The notes under the pieces: generated by a model
Told to the model about the DNA's origin: nothing
What the model saw: only the letters and a program-made list of their open reading frames with translations
The model's database searches: none
Assembly (NCBI GenBank): GCA_030615365.1
Contig: JAUWZM010000090.1
Span: forward strand, 1 to 9,737
DNA: 9,737 nt
From: Candidatus Aerophobota bacterium
Lineage (GTDB): Bacteria; Aerophobota; Aerophobia; Aerophobales; B3-G15
Direction of reading: 5' to 3'
Translations under genes and position numbers: made by a program
Shown: positions 7,379 through 9,737 of the stretch, one piece after another
How positions within the stretch are numbered: position 1 is the stretch's first letter
Layout: each line of letters starts with the position of its first letter

Positions 7379-9019
7379 TTACATTACTCCTTGTTTCTCT
7401 ACTAAAATCGGCATATCTGAGATTTTCAGGGAGAGTTCTTTGAGGGTAACCGTGACCTCGTTCATCTCAATACCTCGATTTCGCTCTGTAGGGAGGTGGA
7501 TAATTCGGTAGTTACCCCTGGAAAGAGGAACATTTACAGTCTTCAATGATACTGATTCATCCGGCTGACGGGCAATAGGTTCCTCCAACCAGAGTGCCCA
7601 TAGCTGATTTGTACCGACGGTAAAACGGTAAGCGCGTACTCCCTGATCTAAGTCAATTCGCTCAGCTCTTGATACTCCGAAGAGTTTTTTTGCCAGGAAC
7701 TGGTATACAAGTAATGCTGGCCGTACACCAACAGTATCCGATTCTAAAGTATCACGCAGGCCCTGGATTCCCCATGTCCTTGCAATTGGGTTCGGATGCT
7801 GGAGTAGCTGGCGGTTATCGAACCAGGTAAAGATATTTATCCCTGCGGCACCCGATCCGACTGCCAGGAGAGTCACCTTGGCTGTGTACCGTGCCTGTTC
7901 AGCACGCAGCCACTTCTCAATCTCAGCATAGGTGTACCCACATCGGTCGTCAAGATATCTGAGCACATCCATAATATTCTTACCATCGGGATACTCTGGC
8001 TCCTGGAAAGTACCCACATGAGTTATTGTGGGTCCACTTGCACTATCACCGACAAAAATCTCCTTATTTTTTCCTGCAGGGCCCATCACCTCACGAATCC
8101 AGCGAATAGAGCCCTCAATTCCTGTGTAATGGTTCAATACGTGAAATTCCACCGCATCATACAGTTCCGTAGCACTCAGCATGGTCTTAATAAAGCGCAT
8201 GCTCTCTGGAAACAATCCTGTATAGCCACCACCTCTCGGTGTTTTGAGAAGTTCCTCAACCTCAGCATCTGAAAGGGGGCCGCGGTCAAAAAGGTCAGAG
8301 AGCCATAAGCCAGCAAGAACGATCCGTGCCTTTGGATTTGCCTCAAGGACCGCCTCACGAGCTGTACGCAGTAGCCGCAGATACTGCTCGATACGGCGGT
8401 CACGATACTCCTTATCTGTACAGTCATTACAGGCAACCTGCCATAGTGGGTCGTGTTGCGATTCGCTCTCGATCTCCCAGTAGTGAATTGGGGAAATAAG
8501 ACCAGGAGCATCGCCCACACCGTCTCCATCATAGCGCTCAACTACGGCACGAACATAGTCAGCATAGTAACCCCAGTGCTCTTCATCCTTTGGCGGAGAC
8601 GATGCTGTTCTTCTGCCAGGATCGGAATACTTCAACTGCTCGCAAGCCCATGCATTCTTTGTGGTGAGATTCACAACCATGTTGGTAAAACCACCTGCCT
8701 GCCAGTTAACAACGGCTCTATCTAATCGGCTGAAATTATAGGTATGAACACCGTCTTTCGGCGGGTTGGGTTCCAGTTCGGCCCAGGAAAATCCAGGGCC
8801 ATTCCACTTGGTCCAGTAAATCTCCTTGGTGGCATAATAGGGAGCATTTCCTCCCTCACCAATATAGGCATACTCAATTCCAAAATTAAAGCCGTTAAGA
8901 TCGTAGCTCTCTAATACAATAGACATCTCTTTATCACCTCCACCAATAATGATAGTAGGCACAGCCAACAAAGAAAGAAACACTAACACCAAACCCGTCA
9001 AAATACCTCTGTTAGGCAT
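7379..9019 (-). CDS. Exported clan GH-A-like glycosidase with altered catalytic positions
   Basis: A 546-residue protein (from the ATG at 9019) with an N-terminal signal peptide or anchor: MPNR, then a hydrophobic stretch to about residue 27 (GILTGLVLVFLSLLAVPTII). No lipobox Cys is seen. The body resembles a GH5/GH39/GH42-like TIM barrel: GPGFSWAELEP (75-85) matches the usual second-strand W-x-x-I/L-E-P motif, HYWEIESES (179-187) occupies the W-E-x-x-N-E acid/base site, HVLNHYTG (293-300) the H-x-Y strand, and EIFVGDSASG (320-329) the nucleophile strand, followed by FTWFDN (397-402) and a beta-rich tail. The candidate acid/base is Glu186, but the usual Asn before it is Ser185 and the nucleophile Glu is replaced by Asp325. 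ATG at 9019 has GAAGGG 6 bases upstream and exposes the signal peptide; a TTG at 9082 would add 21 residues but lacks a ribosome site. G+C is about 50-60% in lines sampled by hand, well above the neighbours, suggesting foreign origin. Its exact family is not recognised. Confidence 0.7.
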   Translation of the reverse strand: MPNRGILTGLVLVFLSLLAVPTIIIGGGDKEMSIVLESYDLNGFNFGIEYAYIGEGGNAPYYATKEIYWTKWNGPGFSWAELEPNPPKDGVHTYNFSRLDRAVVNWQAGGFTNMVVNLTTKNAWACEQLKYSDPGRRTASSPPKDEEHWGYYADYVRAVVERYDGDGVGDAPGLISPIHYWEIESESQHDPLWQVACNDCTDKEYRDRRIEQYLRLLRTAREAVLEANPKARIVLAGLWLSDLFDRGPLSDAEVEELLKTPRGGGYTGLFPESMRFIKTMLSATELYDAVEFHVLNHYTGIEGSIRWIREVMGPAGKNKEIFVGDSASGPTITHVGTFQEPEYPDGKNIMDVLRYLDDRCGYTYAEIEKWLRAEQARYTAKVTLLAVGSGAAGINIFTWFDNRQLLQHPNPIARTWGIQGLRDTLESDTVGVRPALLVYQFLAKKLFGVSRAERIDLDQGVRAYRFTVGTNQLWALWLEEPIARQPDESVSLKTVNVPLSRGNYRIIHLPTERNRGIEMNEVTVTLKELSLKISDMPILVEKQGVM

Positions 9020-9083
9020 TCTTAACCCTTCATTATGGTAATAGCTTAGTTTTTCTAAAACTATTTCCCTTTTCTCTGGCAAT

Positions 9084-9139
9084 TGTAGCTGCCCAATTCA
9101 TTGGGCGGGTTTAATACGCCGATAAATCGGCAAGCTACA
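9084..9139. repeat. 56-bp nested palindromic element (MITE/REP-like)
   Basis: A 7-bp outer stem (TGTAGCT 9084-9090, AGCTACA 9133-9139) encloses two perfect hairpins: GCCCAA-TTCA-TTGGGC (9091-9106) and GCCGAT-AA-ATCGGC (9118-9131). It is more G+C-rich than the flanking spacer and would fold as a three-way junction on either strand. The layout matches short dispersed palindromic elements in several bacterial genomes, which have no coding capacity and move or spread with outside help. It sits 64 bases upstream of the glycosidase ATG. Confidence 0.7.
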
Positions 9140-9260
9140 TGAAATTACAGAGCCTGCTTTGATCCTAATGCCTTGCTCTTCGTAATGGCAAATGAAGAAT
9201 CTCACATTTTTTAGTAACACCCAACACTTACCTATTACTCATTATATTTTATAATTTCCA

Positions 9261-9344
9261 CAACAGCAGACCACTAAGCTACCAGGATACAAATCAACTA
9301 TCATTAGTATGAGCTTTGGTTATACATAATGCGTTCTGCTGTTG
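9261..9344. repeat. 84-bp structure closed by a perfect 10-bp inverted repeat
   Basis: CAACAGCAGA (9261-9270) is the exact reverse complement of TCTGCTGTTG (9335-9344). Just inside, ACCACTAAGCT can pair with AGCTTTGGT with a 2-base bulge, extending the stem. It may be a structured leader or RNA, a regulator-binding region, or a tiny non-autonomous element. No target-site duplication is evident. It lies about 240 bases upstream of the glycosidase ATG. Confidence 0.45.
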
Positions 9345-9518
9345 AGGTACAATTTGTTTTTTAGCTTCATTTATTCTGACTTAGCCAATTTTTTCTGAAA
9401 GTTTCCACAAGAATTTAATTTTTAATATTGTTCTTCTTTTAGAAAGCTCTCCCGGTGTGTTAGCTCACAATTTACAATGAACCTCCCTTTTTTATTTTAC
9501 CTGTAGCCTACCATACTG

Positions 9519-9531
9519 CCCAATTTTTGGG
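9519..9531. repeat. Small hairpin after the URO-D stop, possibly a decayed palindromic element
   Basis: CCCAA (9519-9523), TTT, TTGGG (9527-9531) forms a 5-bp stem 13 bases past the stop of the incoming URO-D gene. A TGTAG lies 12 bases further on (9502-9506), as at the end of the 9084-9139 element, so this may be a degenerate copy. No U-run follows directly on the minus strand, making a terminator role weak. Confidence 0.3.
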
Positions 9532-9540
9532 ATTCATTCT

Positions 9541-9737
9541 ACCTTTAATATTTTCCATAGGTTTGAGCAGTCTCTATCATAGCCAGGTAGTTTTCCGGAG
9601 GAACATCATCGGTAATTGAATGACTGGAAGCAACTACATAGCCTCCCCCAGAAGCTAATTTATCTATATGTTCCTTGGTATCCTCAATTACCTCATCTGG
9701 TGTGCCAAAACTCAATACCCCGGCAAGATCCATATTG
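9541..9737 (-). repeat. Direct repeat copy B: 3' end of the incoming URO-D gene
   Basis: Partner of 577-773 (182 of 197 positions identical, no gaps). Its true extent is unknown because the window ends inside it. The two copies bracket the glycosidase-GH51-PHP-GH51 cassette in direct orientation. Confidence 0.95.
9545..9737 (-). CDS. URO-D superfamily protein, second copy (C-terminal 64 codons only)
   Basis: This is the 3' end of a gene that enters from beyond the right edge; the reading frame is open to the edge. The visible residues run from NMDLAGVLSFGTP through a GGGYVVASSH segment to a C-terminal TYGKY. They differ from the complete URO-D gene at 581-1720 at only three positions within the last 62 residues (R to K, P to S, R to K). 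The candidate third metal ligand His in SSHS is kept. Most nucleotide differences are silent, so the copy appears to have been kept under selection and is not a decaying fragment, although its N-terminal part cannot be judged here. Confidence 0.9.
   Translation of the reverse strand, partial: NMDLAGVLSFGTPDEVIEDTKEHIDKLASGGGYVVASSHSITDDVPPENYLAMIETAQTYGKY

Larger units (their letters stand above)
9140..9544. other. Spacer without a supported gene
   Basis: Between the incoming URO-D gene and the glycosidase gene no frame on either strand gives a convincing protein. The stretch is AT-rich and holds an 84-bp inverted-repeat structure (9261-9344), an A/T palindrome ATTATA-TTT-TATAAT (9241-9255), two copies of the 9-mer TTTCCACAA (9255-9263 and 9402-9410), and a small hairpin after the URO-D stop (9519-9531). 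It should hold the promoter of the glycosidase operon if one exists, but I found no -35/-10 pair with acceptable spacing. Confidence 0.6.

Noticed and set aside
9019..9082. TTG start at 9082 for the glycosidase gene
   Set aside because: It lacks a Shine-Dalgarno and would put 21 charged residues before the signal peptide; the ATG at 9019 has a ribosome site and a natural signal sequence.
9270..9290. Minus-strand GGTAGCTTAGTGGT, resembling a tRNA D-arm
   Set aside because: No anticodon arm, T-arm or acceptor stem follows at the right distance.
9463..9472. AATTGTGAGC on the minus strand, identical to half of the E. coli lac operator
   Set aside because: Only one 10-base half is present, no second half-site or promoter is nearby, and the organism is not enteric; chance is likely.

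Overview
The window is a carbohydrate-utilisation locus with every supported gene on the minus strand, so transcription runs from the right edge to the left. The DNA is mostly AT-rich (about 25-35% G+C in lines sampled by hand inside the arabinofuranosidase and PHP genes) with good AGGAGG-type Shine-Dalgarno sites, TTG/GTG starts and tight gene packing. This suggests a bacterium, probably an anaerobic saccharolytic Firmicutes-like or candidate-phylum lineage. The palindromic repeat at 9084-9139 recalls dispersed elements I associate with groups such as Atribacterota, but that is only a guess.

Order along the transcript: (1) the last 64 codons of a uroporphyrinogen-decarboxylase-superfamily (URO-D) gene at the right edge (9545-9737); (2) about 525 bases without a convincing gene, holding a 56-bp palindromic repeat and an 84-bp inverted-repeat structure; (3) a probably exported clan GH-A-like glycosidase (7379-9019), clearly richer in G+C than its neighbours and with altered residues at both expected catalytic positions; (4) a GH51 alpha-L-arabinofuranosidase (5885-7378), whose ATG abuts the previous stop; (5) a 795-residue protein joining seven beta-propeller-like repeats to a PHP/DUF3604-like metal-hydrolase domain (3427-5814, TTG start); (6) a second GH51 arabinofuranosidase (1948-3426), again abutting the previous stop; (7) two possible small ORFs and a candidate sigma-70 promoter (1742-1958); (8) a complete URO-D-superfamily gene (581-1720); (9) the first 167 codons of a MalF/UgpA-type sugar ABC permease leaving the left edge (1-501).

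Inferred working model: the exported glycosidase-like protein trims or binds an arabinose-containing glycan, the ABC transporter imports oligosaccharides, and the two leaderless GH51 enzymes remove arabinofuranosyl groups in the cytoplasm. The propeller-PHP protein and the URO-D-like proteins, a family that includes corrinoid methyltransferases, may remove non-sugar decorations such as phosphate, ester or methyl groups. That last step is speculation. The 197 bp ending both URO-D genes form a direct repeat (182/197 identical) bracketing the whole glycosidase cassette, which points to segmental duplication and a possible recombination unit.
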